In this document: one piece after another, positions 1 to 7,191 of the stretch | Layout: the number at the start of each line of letters is the position of its first letter | Position numbering within the stretch: position 1 is the stretch's first letter | NCBI GenBank assembly: GCA_021166815.1 | Contig: JAJPEO010000138.1 | Span: forward strand, 1-9,620 | DNA length: 9,620 bases | DNA from: Nocardioides sp. | Lineage (GTDB): Bacteria; Actinomycetota; Actinomycetes; Propionibacteriales; Nocardioidaceae | Direction of reading: 5' to 3' | The notes under the pieces: generated by a model | Databases searched by the model: none | What the model was told of the DNA's origin: nothing | The model's input: only the letters and a program-made list of their open reading frames with translations | Made by a program: the position numbers and the translations under genes

Positions 1-45
1 AAGACGACGACCGTGCAGATTCAACCGAGCGTTAGCGTGGGACAC
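1..45 (-). CDS. Putative IS481-family transposase, N-terminal fragment (runs off the window)
   Basis: Only 15 residues are visible, reading VSHANARLNLHGRRL. This resembles the usual opening of IS481-family DDE transposases (MSH-N-A-x-L-T-x-x-G-R-x-L), just ahead of their helix-turn-helix. The GTG start at 45 is preferred because AGGAGG lies at 51-56, 5 bases upstream. An in-frame ATG at 78 would add 11 residues but has no comparable ribosome binding site. The reading frame is open to base 1, so the catalytic domain lies outside the window. The family call rests on a short match recalled from memory. Confidence 0.5.
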   Translation of the reverse strand, partial: MSHANARLNLHGRRL

Positions 46-90
46 GAGGGCCTCCTGGGCGAGCGGATGACTAGACATCTCCACTAAGCC

Positions 91-103
91 GGGAGGTCCT
101 CCC
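91..103. repeat. Short perfect inverted repeat in the insertion-sequence leader
   Basis: GGGAGG, a single T, then CCTCCC form a perfect dyad between the inferred element edge and the transposase start. In RNA it could fold as a small hairpin. It could limit read-through into the transposase or act as a protein site. No U-tract follows on either strand, so a classical terminator is not supported. Confidence 0.35.
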
Positions 104-148
104 TCTTCACAAGAGCCAATCCGTCACCAACGTCTCTGCCGGGTACAC

Positions 149-3100
149 CTAGCGCGCCGACTCGCGCAGCGTCGCGCCCCGCGCGCCGCGGACCGTGAGG
201 GAGGCGCTGACCAGGGCGACGGCGCCGAGCACGGCGGCGGCGAGGAGCGCGAGGACGACCAGGCGCGTCGGGGAGATGGTGGCGACGAGCGCAGGCGTGG
301 CGAGGCCCTCGGCGTAGCCCAGCGTGATCGTCCGCAGCACCACCCACTGGGCGAGCGCGCCCGCCGCGATGCCGGCCACGGCCGCCGCGCCGAGCACGGC
401 CATCAGCTCGCGGGCGACGGCGGTCATGACGGAGCGGCGGGGTACGCCGACCACCCGGAGCGCGGCCGCGTCGCGTCGCCGCGCGGGGAGCTGGACCGCG
501 GTCGAGACGAACAGTCCTGCCAGGGCCATGAGCAGCACGAGGGCAGCCACCACGCCGTAGAGGCGCAGGGCCAGGGCGTACGCGCTCTGGTCGAGGACCT
601 GGCGCTCCTGGGCCAGCGTGGTCTCCACCGTGAGGCCGGCGCCCGACAACGCGTCGCGGACGGATGCCGGTGCGCCCTCGCGCTGGAGCACGCGGACGTC
701 GATGGTGGAGTTGTAGACCGGCCGGTCGGTGATGAACGAGGAGTAGTCGACCAGCAGCCCGGCAGGCCCCACGAAGGGCATCCCCTCGATCTCGGCCACC
801 GGGTCGACGGGGATCAGGCCGTAGCCCTCGTCCAGCTTGGCGAGGCCGGGGCCGGTGACCTTGGGTCCGCGCATCGCCGGCCGGTTGCGCACCAGGCCGC
901 TCGCGGTGAGGCGGGCCATGCCGACGGAGTCGGCGGTGTCGAGGACCAGGTCGAGCCCGCCGTCGCGCTCGGTGAGCCCGGTGATGGACGTACGGACTGC
1001 CGGGTCGGGCGTGGCGGTCCAGTGGGCGCCGGTGATCGCGCCGGGGACCGACTGACCGTCCGCCTCGACGGCCTCGATGCGGGCGGTGCCGTTCATGCGC
1101 ATGGTGGTGCCGGCGCCGCCGCCGAGGGTGATGCCCTCGAGCGGGCAGCCCTCGCGGCACCACGGCACCCGCTCGGACTGGGTGGACCGGCCCTGCGGGA
1201 ATGGGCCGAGGTAGACCTTCATGGGCCGGCCGCCGCGCGAGCCGAACCGCACCTCGACCGCCAGCGGCCGGTCCGACTCGATCCGGTTGTCGATCGTGAG
1301 CGACAGGCGGCGTCCGGTGAACGTCGGGACGACGCCGGGCGGGCGGATCCGCTCGGCGACCTCCTCGACGTCGAGGTCGGGGCTCCACGTCTCGGGCCAG
1401 GTCGCCACCCGGGCGAGGCGGCTGCTGTCGACGACCGAGAAGTGGGCGCCCGGGTTGAGCACGGACGCGGCCGTCATCACCCACTCGCCCTCGGGGTCGA
1501 CCTCGCGGGTGAGGGCGAGGGTCTCGGCGAAGGAGTGCGGGGAGGTCCACGTCGTGTGGGCGGGCGAGACGATCGCGGCGACGCTGGTGCGCCAGGCCGC
1601 GGCGGAGTCGTACACGCCGGCGCCGAAGACCGCCACCGCGATCGCGGCGGTGATCGGCAGGATCACCAGCGTCCCCTCCTGGCGCCGCGAGATCGCGCGC
1701 GTGGAGACGAACCCGCTCAGCGACCGGCCCGACGAGCGCCGCGTCCACCAGCCTGCCAGCCACGCGATGGCGCGGGTGGCAGCGAGTCCGGCGACCACGG
1801 CGAGCAGCACGGGCAGCACCAGGTCGACGGCGTCGGGCTGGCCCTGGTTGCCGCCGGTGGTCTTGCTGAGCAGCGCCGCGCCGGCGAGGGCGACGAGGCC
1901 CAGCTGCGCGATGACCGACCAGCGCCGCGCCGCGACCGGACGGCGTACGCCGGCCAGCTGCGAGGCGAGCGACTCCCGCACGACGAGGCCGACGGCCACG
2001 CACGCGACGGTGAACGCCGCGGCCAGCACGAGCAGCGCGCCGAGGATGCTGGCCGGCACGAGCCGGACGGGGAGGTCGGGCACCAGCCAGGCGGCGGACA
2101 GGGCGCGGGCGCCCGCCCAGCCCAGGGCGACCCCGATCGGCGTGGCGAGGAGGAGCAGCACGACGGGCTCGGCGAGGCCGAGGGCCCACAGGCGCCGGGC
2201 GCTCACCCCGCGCAGGGAGGCCAGTGCGAGCTCCGGGACGCGGATCTCGCTGGCGGCGTTGAGCAGGCGCATCAGCAGCGCGAGGGCGACGAGCACGAGG
2301 GACAGCACGGCCGGGGCGATCGACGTGCGGGCGGTGCCCTGCTGCTCACGCACCTCGCCGGCGACGGCGGCGAGGTCGTTGACGGAGTCGTTGACCAGGA
2401 GGCCCCCCTCCACCGGGCGGCCCTCCTCGTCGGGCACGGCGGCCGCGGACTCGGCGGCGGCGTCGAGGTCGGCGGGGGTGACGTCGGGCGGCACGTCCAG
2501 CTGGGTGTCGACGCGGACGGTCCAGCCGCCGAGTCGCTCGACGGTGTCGCGGGTCGTGATGAGCGGGCCGGGCGAGTAGGGCGTGTAGCCGCCTCCCGGG
2601 CGGTCGCTGATGGCCTCGTTGGTGATGGCGAGGCGGCCTGGCAGCAGCCAGTCCGAGGCGGGGGTGGGGGTGGCGTAGGTGCCGGTGACGACGACCTGGG
2701 TGATGCCCGGCCGCTCCAGCCCGAGGCCCTGCAGGGCGGACGGCTCGAAGCCGACGAGCTCGAGCTTCTCGCCCACCTCGGCGCCTGCACGGCGCGCGGC
2801 CTCGGCCAGCATCAGCACCTCGCCGGCCTTCTCCGGGCACCGACCGGTGACGTCGAGGGCGGCGCAGGCGTCCTCGCGGGCCCAGAAGGTGACGGCCCCG
2901 CGCAGCGCCATGAAGCGGGGCGACTCCACGACCGTGACCGGCGCGGCCCACGGCCCGCGGTTGAGCGCGTCCGTGGCCTCGGTCGCGAGGCGCTCGGCCT
3001 CGGCGCTGCCCACGGCCGAGTCGGGCGTGAAGACCCGACTGGTGCCGGTGAGCGAGGGCGAGGTCTCGCGCAGCTTGGTGACGACGTAGGAGTTGGTGAC

Positions 3101-3217
3101 CGCCTCGGAGAAGATCGGGCCGAGCACCGCTGAGGCGACGGCCAGGGCGGTGAGCAGCACCGAGCCGGTGCTGAGCAGGGCGCGGGCGCGCAGGCCGCGG
3201 AGGACCGCGCCGATCAT
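149..3217 (-). CDS. FtsX-type ABC transporter permease, large subunit (1022 aa)
   Basis: This is a membrane subunit of a MacB/FtsX-class ABC complex. Hydrophobic segments lie near residues 13-34, 301-320, 349-376, 386-414, 433-451, 464-486, 517-538, 882-907, 935-960 and 984-1008. They frame two large extracellular domains, about 36-300 and 540-880. The segment after the last ectodomain carries the FtsX-like pattern (A-A-L-R-V-V-G-V, about 918-925). The second ectodomain has WCREGC (C687, C691), matched in the neighbouring permease. The first has C118 and C127, a possible disulfide. The frame is open back to 3451, but ATG 3217 is chosen. It has GAGG at 3224-3227 and the transmembrane start, and the upstream extension is proline/arginine-rich and overlaps the previous gene. 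It begins 19 bp after that gene's stop. The TAG stop abuts the inferred insertion sequence. Substrate is unknown. Confidence 0.9.
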   Translation of the reverse strand: MIGAVLRGLRARALLSTGSVLLTALAVASAVLGPIFSEAVTNSYVVTKLRETSPSLTGTSRVFTPDSAVGSAEAERLATEATDALNRGPWAAPVTVVESPRFMALRGAVTFWAREDACAALDVTGRCPEKAGEVLMLAEAARRAGAEVGEKLELVGFEPSALQGLGLERPGITQVVVTGTYATPTPASDWLLPGRLAITNEAISDRPGGGYTPYSPGPLITTRDTVERLGGWTVRVDTQLDVPPDVTPADLDAAAESAAAVPDEEGRPVEGGLLVNDSVNDLAAVAGEVREQQGTARTSIAPAVLSLVLVALALLMRLLNAASEIRVPELALASLRGVSARRLWALGLAEPVVLLLLATPIGVALGWAGARALSAAWLVPDLPVRLVPASILGALLVLAAAFTVACVAVGLVVRESLASQLAGVRRPVAARRWSVIAQLGLVALAGAALLSKTTGGNQGQPDAVDLVLPVLLAVVAGLAATRAIAWLAGWWTRRSSGRSLSGFVSTRAISRRQEGTLVILPITAAIAVAVFGAGVYDSAAAWRTSVAAIVSPAHTTWTSPHSFAETLALTREVDPEGEWVMTAASVLNPGAHFSVVDSSRLARVATWPETWSPDLDVEEVAERIRPPGVVPTFTGRRLSLTIDNRIESDRPLAVEVRFGSRGGRPMKVYLGPFPQGRSTQSERVPWCREGCPLEGITLGGGAGTTMRMNGTARIEAVEADGQSVPGAITGAHWTATPDPAVRTSITGLTERDGGLDLVLDTADSVGMARLTASGLVRNRPAMRGPKVTGPGLAKLDEGYGLIPVDPVAEIEGMPFVGPAGLLVDYSSFITDRPVYNSTIDVRVLQREGAPASVRDALSGAGLTVETTLAQERQVLDQSAYALALRLYGVVAALVLLMALAGLFVSTAVQLPARRRDAAALRVVGVPRRSVMTAVARELMAVLGAAAVAGIAAGALAQWVVLRTITLGYAEGLATPALVATISPTRLVVLALLAAAVLGAVALVSASLTVRGARGATLRESAR

Positions 3218-3223
3218 CTGGGA

Positions 3224-3227
3224 CCTC
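3224..3227 (-). promoter_or_regulatory. Ribosome binding site that decides the large permease start
   Basis: GAGG on the minus strand lies 6 bases before the ATG at 3217. It lies inside a TCGAGGT fragment that resembles part of the repeat just upstream. It supports the downstream start over the longer open frame reaching back to 3451. Confidence 0.65.
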
Positions 3228-3230
3228 GAC

Positions 3231-3286
3231 CGCACCTCAACCACCGAACCCTGGTCTCGAGGCTCGCTTCGCTCGCACCTCGACCA
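3231..3286. repeat. Nocardioides-type short genomic repeat plus a partial second copy
   Basis: Positions 3252-3286 hold an element with outer arms TGGTC and GACCA and an inner GCTCGC-TTC-GCTCGC. It closely resembles the short repeats I recall as widespread between genes in Nocardioides and relatives. The 13-mer at 3274-3286 (minus strand TGGTCGAGGTGCG) recurs at 3231-3243 as TGGTTGAGGTGCG with one mismatch. The element overlaps the coding end of the 801-residue permease and supplies residues from about 786 onward. The TGA stop at 3237-3239 lies in the partial copy. Identity with a named family needs a genome-wide search. Confidence 0.7.
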
Positions 3287-5642
3287 GCGATCCACCGACT
3301 TCGGAGGTGTCGCGGAGCAGGGCGGGCCGGGTGGCAGCGGCGCGGACGTGGCGGGCGCGGCCGCCCACCACGACGACGGCGACCACGGCCAGCGCGGCGG
3401 GCACGAGCAGCGGCCACCAGGCCGGCGAGGTGTCGAGGGCGACCGCGGCAACGGGCGGGACGACGAGGGGCAGCCCGCCGAGGAGGAGGGTCACCGCGAG
3501 CCAGCCGCCGGCGGCGACCGCGAGGCCGACGAGGATGCCGAGCGAGAGCAGCTCGAGCCGTCCGGCGCGCCGGGCCGTGGAGAGGTCCACCCCGACCAGC
3601 CGGAGCGAGGCCACCTCGCGACGGTGCTCGCGCACGGTGCGGGCGACGCCGGCCACGAGGGCGAGCAGCGCCACGAGTGCGCAGGCCAAGGCGGTCATCG
3701 CGTACGCCCGCGCCTGCGCCCCGCCGGTGGCGTCGACGAGGTCGTGGCGTACGTCGTCCACCGACCGCCAGGAGCCGCCGGTGGCGGACGCGACCTCGTC
3801 GAGGAGCGACTGCGGTGCGTCGGAGGACGCGACGACGCGCGAGAGGTTGCTGGGGACGGTCGGGCCGGCACCGGTGCTCGCCGTCGGCAGGTCGGCGAGG
3901 GTGCCGATGGTGCCGACCAGGGGCAGGACCTCGGCCTCGCCCACCGACACGGCCGGACGGTCGTCGCCCGCGACGTCGAGCGGCTCGTCAGGCAGCGTGC
4001 CGACGGTCAGCAGGGGCAGGGGCTCGCGCGCGGCCGGCAGCAGCAAGGGCATCTCGATGTCGGCGAGCAGGGCGACCTGCACGCCGTCGGGGCGGTTGAC
4101 CAGGACGGTCGGCGGGCTCTCGAGCTCCGGGCCCCAGCGGTTGTCGAGCCCGGTCTTCACGGCGCCCACGTCGAGCACCCACGCCTGCTCCACCAGGTCG
4201 TCGTCCCCGAGACCGACCCGCTCCAGCAGCACCACGAGCTCGCTGGGATCGGACAGGATCCACCCCGTCTGGCGGCTCACGCGCTGGAGGGTCAGCCGGG
4301 TCAGGAGACAGCCGTCCGCGCAGTCGGGCACCTCGACCGAGGCCTGCCGCCGGCCACCCTCCTCGGCGAGGGGGACCTCGACCACCGCGGAGCCGCTGCT
4401 GTTGTCGGTGCGGACGTAGTCGACCTTGACCGCGACCGCGTGGGCGGGGATCCCGTAGCCCGGTTCGCGGCCGGACTCGCGGCGTGCGGGGACCTCCTTG
4501 ACCAGCACCCTCATGGCGACGGTCAGGCGGGTCGCGCGCACGATCGGCAGGTCACCGTCCTCGGGGGCGAGCCGGCGCACGGCGTCGGAGGCGGGCTCGA
4601 GCGGCGTGCCGTCGTAGAAGTCGCCCACGACCGCGTCCCAGCGGCTCGCGTCCACGTAGCCGCGTCGCTCCGCGGGCCGCAGCTCGCTCGGGCCGAGGGC
4701 GTTCGCCATCAGGTGCCCGCCGGACGGGTCGTGCTCGCGCGCGACCTGCCAGGCCCCGACCGCGCCGGACGGTACGTCGAGCACGCGCGGACCTGCCGTG
4801 TCGACGCGGGCCTGCGCGTCGGTCCAGCGGGAGACGGCAACCGACCCGGTGAGGGCCAGCGAGCCGACGACGGCGGCGGCGACGACCAGCCGGACGGGGG
4901 TGACGAGGTCGTCGGCGCGTGCCAGGCGGCGGGTGGTGAGGAAGGCGCTCATCCCGCGGTCGGCGGTGGCGCCCATGCCGACGCGCGCGGCGATCCGCAC
5001 CAGCCAGATCGCGACCTGGCCCAGCGCCAGCCCGACCAGGGCGGGCCCGAGCAGGACGACGAGGTCGGGGTCGGCGACGTCGGGATCGGTGAGGCGGCTG
5101 CGGTAGGCGGCGACCACGGCGCCGACCATGACCAGCAGGGTCAGGAACACCACCACGGTGCTCGCACGACGCGGCCGGGCGCGGGTGGCGACCTGGGCGG
5201 CGAGCGGCTCGTGCAGCGCGGTCCGGGCGCCCAGGGCGACGATCAGCAGGGCGCCGAGGCCGATCGCGGCACTCGCGAGGAGGGGCGTACGGCCGGGGGC
5301 CTCGCGGACGACCAGCGCGGCCGCGGCCAGCCCGGCGAGCGCGCCCAGGGCGATGGCGAGCGCCGGCTCGAGCAGGACGAACCGCCACAGGCGGGCTCCC
5401 CGGATGCCGCGCAGCCGGGCCAGCCCGATCTCCTCGCGGCGGGCCCTCGCCAGCTCGGCGCCGATGCTGGGCACGGCGACCGCGCCGAGCAGGAGCAGCG
5501 GCGCGGTGAGGGCGGCGGAGAGGTCGTGGGCGGCGGCGTACTGGAGGACGGCGACGGCACCACCGACCACCACCGCGGTCATCAGCAACAGCGTCGCCAA
5601 CGACCCCCGGCGGCTCCACGCCCCGCGCAGGACTCGACTCAT
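3237..5642 (-). CDS. FtsX-type ABC transporter permease, small subunit (801 aa)
   Basis: This is the second membrane subunit of the exporter and a paralogue of the downstream 1022-residue protein. Hydrophobic segments lie near residues 15-36, 41-60, 88-112, 119-138, 160-179, 193-215, 250-270, 648-668, 696-721 and 745-760. One large extracellular domain spans about 271-647. Shared landmarks include A-R-L-R-G-I-R-G-A-R-L-W (75-86), R-G-M-S-A-F (229-234), PDCADGC with C441 and C445, and S-L-R-L-V-G-V (679-685). It lacks the first ectodomain of the larger paralogue, since segments one and two are almost contiguous. The ATG overlaps the TGA of the upstream ATPase as ATGA, with no clear ribosome binding site, so translational coupling is likely. 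The last 16 residues (LVEVRAKRASRPGFGG) are encoded by a genomic repeat and are probably not family sequence. Confidence 0.9.
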   Translation of the reverse strand: MSRVLRGAWSRRGSLATLLLMTAVVVGGAVAVLQYAAAHDLSAALTAPLLLLGAVAVPSIGAELARARREEIGLARLRGIRGARLWRFVLLEPALAIALGALAGLAAAALVVREAPGRTPLLASAAIGLGALLIVALGARTALHEPLAAQVATRARPRRASTVVVFLTLLVMVGAVVAAYRSRLTDPDVADPDLVVLLGPALVGLALGQVAIWLVRIAARVGMGATADRGMSAFLTTRRLARADDLVTPVRLVVAAAVVGSLALTGSVAVSRWTDAQARVDTAGPRVLDVPSGAVGAWQVAREHDPSGGHLMANALGPSELRPAERRGYVDASRWDAVVGDFYDGTPLEPASDAVRRLAPEDGDLPIVRATRLTVAMRVLVKEVPARRESGREPGYGIPAHAVAVKVDYVRTDNSSGSAVVEVPLAEEGGRRQASVEVPDCADGCLLTRLTLQRVSRQTGWILSDPSELVVLLERVGLGDDDLVEQAWVLDVGAVKTGLDNRWGPELESPPTVLVNRPDGVQVALLADIEMPLLLPAAREPLPLLTVGTLPDEPLDVAGDDRPAVSVGEAEVLPLVGTIGTLADLPTASTGAGPTVPSNLSRVVASSDAPQSLLDEVASATGGSWRSVDDVRHDLVDATGGAQARAYAMTALACALVALLALVAGVARTVREHRREVASLRLVGVDLSTARRAGRLELLSLGILVGLAVAAGGWLAVTLLLGGLPLVVPPVAAVALDTSPAWWPLLVPAALAVVAVVVVGGRARHVRAAATRPALLRDTSEVGGSLVEVRAKRASRPGFGG

Positions 5643-6283
5643 CGCACCATCTGGACCAGGCGGCCCTCGTCGAGGGCGTGGTGCAGGTCGCAGGCCTCGA
5701 CCACGGCCGGGTCGTGGGTCGCCACCACGACGACCGCGCCGCGGGCCGCCTCGGCGCGGAGCTCCGCCAGGACGACGGCGCGGTTGCCCTCGTCGAGCTC
5801 GGAGGTGGGCTCGTCGGCGAGCAGCACGTCGGCGCCGACGACGAAGCCGCGGGCGCAGGCCACGCGCTGCATCTGGCCGCCGGAGAGCTCCTCGACCTGT
5901 CGCTCACCGAGGTCGGCGATGCCGAACCGCGCCAGCGCGGCCTCGGCGTGCTCGTCGGCCTCGTCCGGCGCGACGCCGCGGGCGCGCAGCGCGACCGAGA
6001 CGTTCTCGCGGGCGCTGAGGATCGGCACCAGGCCGTAGACCTGGAGGACGAACGCGAACTCCGGCCGCGGGTCGCCCGTGCCGGTCCAGGTGTCGACCCC
6101 GTCGAGCTCGGCGGAGCCCGAGGTCGGCTGGAGCAGGCCGCCGGCGATCGACAGCAGCGTGGTCTTGCCCGAGCCGCTGGGGCCGGACAGCGCGGTGACC
6201 TTGCCGGCGGGGAAGGTGAGGGACACGTCGTCGAGGAGGGTGCGGCCCACGACGTAGGTGACGCCGCTCAGCTCGAGGCTCAC
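5639..6283 (-). CDS. ABC transporter ATP-binding protein, minimal type (214 aa)
   Basis: This is a cytoplasmic nucleotide-binding subunit of the LolD/MacB type. A-loop Y10, Walker A GPSGSGKT (34-41), Q-loop Q81, signature LSGGQ (133-137), Walker B with D157 and catalytic E158, D-loop SELD (161-164) and H-loop H190 are all present. It therefore looks fully competent for ATP hydrolysis. At 214 residues it is an ATPase domain with no extension. The GTG start at 6283 is chosen over the longer open frame (to 6367). GGAGG at 6291-6295 sits 7 bases upstream, the protein then begins at the usual ABC strand, and the GTG overlaps the previous gene's TGA as GTGA. It likely pairs with the upstream ATPase and docks on the two FtsX permeases encoded downstream. 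Confidence 0.93.
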   Translation of the reverse strand: MSLELSGVTYVVGRTLLDDVSLTFPAGKVTALSGPSGSGKTTLLSIAGGLLQPTSGSAELDGVDTWTGTGDPRPEFAFVLQVYGLVPILSARENVSVALRARGVAPDEADEHAEAALARFGIADLGERQVEELSGGQMQRVACARGFVVGADVLLADEPTSELDEGNRAVVLAELRAEAARGAVVVVATHDPAVVEACDLHHALDEGRLVQMVR

Positions 6284-7155
6284 GAGTGCACCTCCGCATC
6301 GGCCCTGCTCACGACGAGGCGGCCGTGGTCGTCCTCCTCGAACCGCACGAGCGTGCCTGGGGCCCACTCGGCGGCGATGTGCCCGGGCAGATGGAGGACG
6401 CCGTCCTCGCCGACCACGGCGAACTCCGAGCCGCCGTGGCCCTCGCTGCCGACCCGGCCGCCCTTCATCGTCACCGAGCGGGGGAAGGTCGCGGCCACCT
6501 CCGGCTGGTGGGTCACCACGAGGATCGTGGTGCCGAAGTCGTCGCCGAGGGAGTGGATGAGGTGGAGGACGTGGTCGCGGTCCTCGTGGCTGAGCTGGCT
6601 GGTCGGCTCGTCGGCGAGCAGCAGCCGCGGCGCGGTGCTCACCGCGCAGGCCAGCGCGAGGCGCTGGCGCTGGCCACCCGACATCGTCGACACCACCTGG
6701 TCGGCCTGGTCGAGCAGCCCCACCCGGTCGAGGAGCTCGGTGTCGAGGATCGCGTCGCGGCGCTCCGCGTTGCTGAGCGACAGGCGGGCGAAGGCGATGT
6801 TCTGGCGGGCCGTGGCGTACGGGAGCAGGTTGCGCGTCGCGCCCTGCAGCATCGTGCTGACCTGACGCGAGCGGATGCGCGCGAGGTAGCGCTCACCCAT
6901 GCGCGAGATCTCCTCGTCGTCGAGGAAGATGCGCCCCGCGCTGGGGCGCTGGATGCCGCCGAGGAGGGCGAGCAGGGTCGACTTGCCCGAGCCGCTGGGG
7001 CCCAGGAACGCCACCCGCTCGCCGGGCCGGATCACCAGGTCGACACCACGCAGGGCGACGACGTCGTGACCCCCGAAGGTCTTGTACAGGTGGACCACGC
7101 CCTCGCAGCGCACCCCGAGACCATGGCCCTGTTGGGTCACTGACAGGGCACTCAC
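6280..7155 (-). CDS. ABC transporter ATP-binding protein with AbrB-like C-terminal extension (291 aa)
   Basis: This is the first gene of the exporter operon. The ATPase domain spans about 15-235: A-loop Y24, Walker A GPSGSGKST (52-60), Q-loop Q104, signature MSGGQRQR (158-165), Walker B LLLADE (178-183) with catalytic E183, and H-loop H216. The D-loop reads SQLS (186-189) instead of the usual SALD, so its Asp is missing. Residues about 244-283 form a short beta-rich tail (E-F-A-V-V-G-E-D-G-V-L-H-L-P, then P-G-T-L-V-R-F-E-E-D). It resembles the SpoVT/AbrB swapped-hairpin pattern and is absent from the partner ATPase. The start is taken as GTG 7155 because a -10 box ends 6 bases before it, giving a leaderless message. 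GTG 7140 is an alternative. The frame is open to 8382, but that part is antisense to the regulator. Confidence 0.88.
   Translation of the reverse strand: MSALSVTQQGHGLGVRCEGVVHLYKTFGGHDVVALRGVDLVIRPGERVAFLGPSGSGKSTLLALLGGIQRPSAGRIFLDDEEISRMGERYLARIRSRQVSTMLQGATRNLLPYATARQNIAFARLSLSNAERRDAILDTELLDRVGLLDQADQVVSTMSGGQRQRLALACAVSTAPRLLLADEPTSQLSHEDRDHVLHLIHSLGDDFGTTILVVTHQPEVAATFPRSVTMKGGRVGSEGHGGSEFAVVGEDGVLHLPGHIAAEWAPGTLVRFEEDDHGRLVVSRADAEVHS
6291..6295 (-). promoter_or_regulatory. Ribosome binding site that decides the second ATPase start
   Basis: GGAGG on the minus strand lies 7 bases before GTG 6283, inside the end of the preceding ATPase gene. It fixes the start at the GTGA overlap rather than at the ATG at 6367. 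Confidence 0.75.
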
Positions 7156-7161
7156 CGCGCA

Positions 7162-7167
7162 AACATA
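7162..7167 (-). promoter_or_regulatory. -10 box of the exporter operon, predicted leaderless
   Basis: The minus strand reads TATGTT, a match to the actinobacterial TANNNT -10 pattern, followed by TGCGCG and then GTG 7155. Six bases between box and start codon put the expected transcription start on the start codon itself. No ribosome binding site is present in the gap, as expected for a leaderless message. A possible -35 (ATGACA, minus strand of 7188-7193) has a 20-base spacer and overlaps the regulator's start codon, so it is weak. Confidence 0.6.
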
Positions 7168-7179
7168 CCTGCGGACGCG

Positions 7180-7185
7180 TATCTT
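7180..7185 (+). promoter_or_regulatory. -10 box of the response regulator gene, predicted leaderless
   Basis: TATCTT fits TANNNT and is followed by GCTGTC and then ATG 7192, again exactly 6 bases. Transcription would begin at the A of the start codon. There is no ribosome binding site. The region where a -35 would fall overlaps the opposing -10 box at 7162-7167 and shows no good TTGAC match. Confidence 0.6.
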
Positions 7186-7191
7186 GCTGTC

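Larger units (their letters stand above)
1..147 (-). mobile_element. Edge of a putative IS481-type insertion sequence
   Basis: This stretch has visibly lower GC and no codon bias like its neighbours. It contains the start of a transposase-like frame (45 to 1) reading out of the window, preceded by about 100 bases of leader. The inferred outer edge is the TGTACCC read leftward from 147, one base outside the TAG stop of the permease gene. The edge is an inference, because the other terminal repeat is outside the window and cannot be compared. If correct, the element inserted immediately downstream of the exporter operon. Confidence 0.5.
7161..7186. promoter_or_regulatory. Imperfect dyad spanning both divergent promoters
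   Basis: GTATGTTT on the minus strand (7168-7161) and GTATCTTG on the plus strand (7179-7186) match at 6 of 8 positions around a 10-base spacer. The symmetry comes largely from the two -10 boxes with an upstream G. It may also be an operator for the divergently encoded regulator, but that is inference. Confidence 0.35.

Noticed and set aside
1..87. Plus-strand frame ending in TAA at 85-87, possible tail of an upstream gene
   Set aside because: The 28 residues show no recognisable pattern. The opposite strand has a strong ribosome binding site and a transposase-like start.
1022..3133. Plus-strand open frame of 703 codons opposite the large permease
   Set aside because: It has the same low-complexity antisense composition, with no ribosome binding site or recognisable motif. 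The opposing frame has membrane segments and FtsX landmarks.
3218..3451. 78-residue N-terminal extension of the large permease
   Set aside because: It overlaps the previous gene and is Pro/Arg/Ser-rich without family features. ATG 3217 has a ribosome binding site and starts right before the first membrane segment.
3093..6038. Long plus-strand open frame (981 codons) opposite both permeases and part of an ATPase
   Set aside because: The translation is rich in Gly, Arg, Asp and Gln with no domain pattern. It is the antisense frame expected from G/C third positions of the real minus-strand genes.
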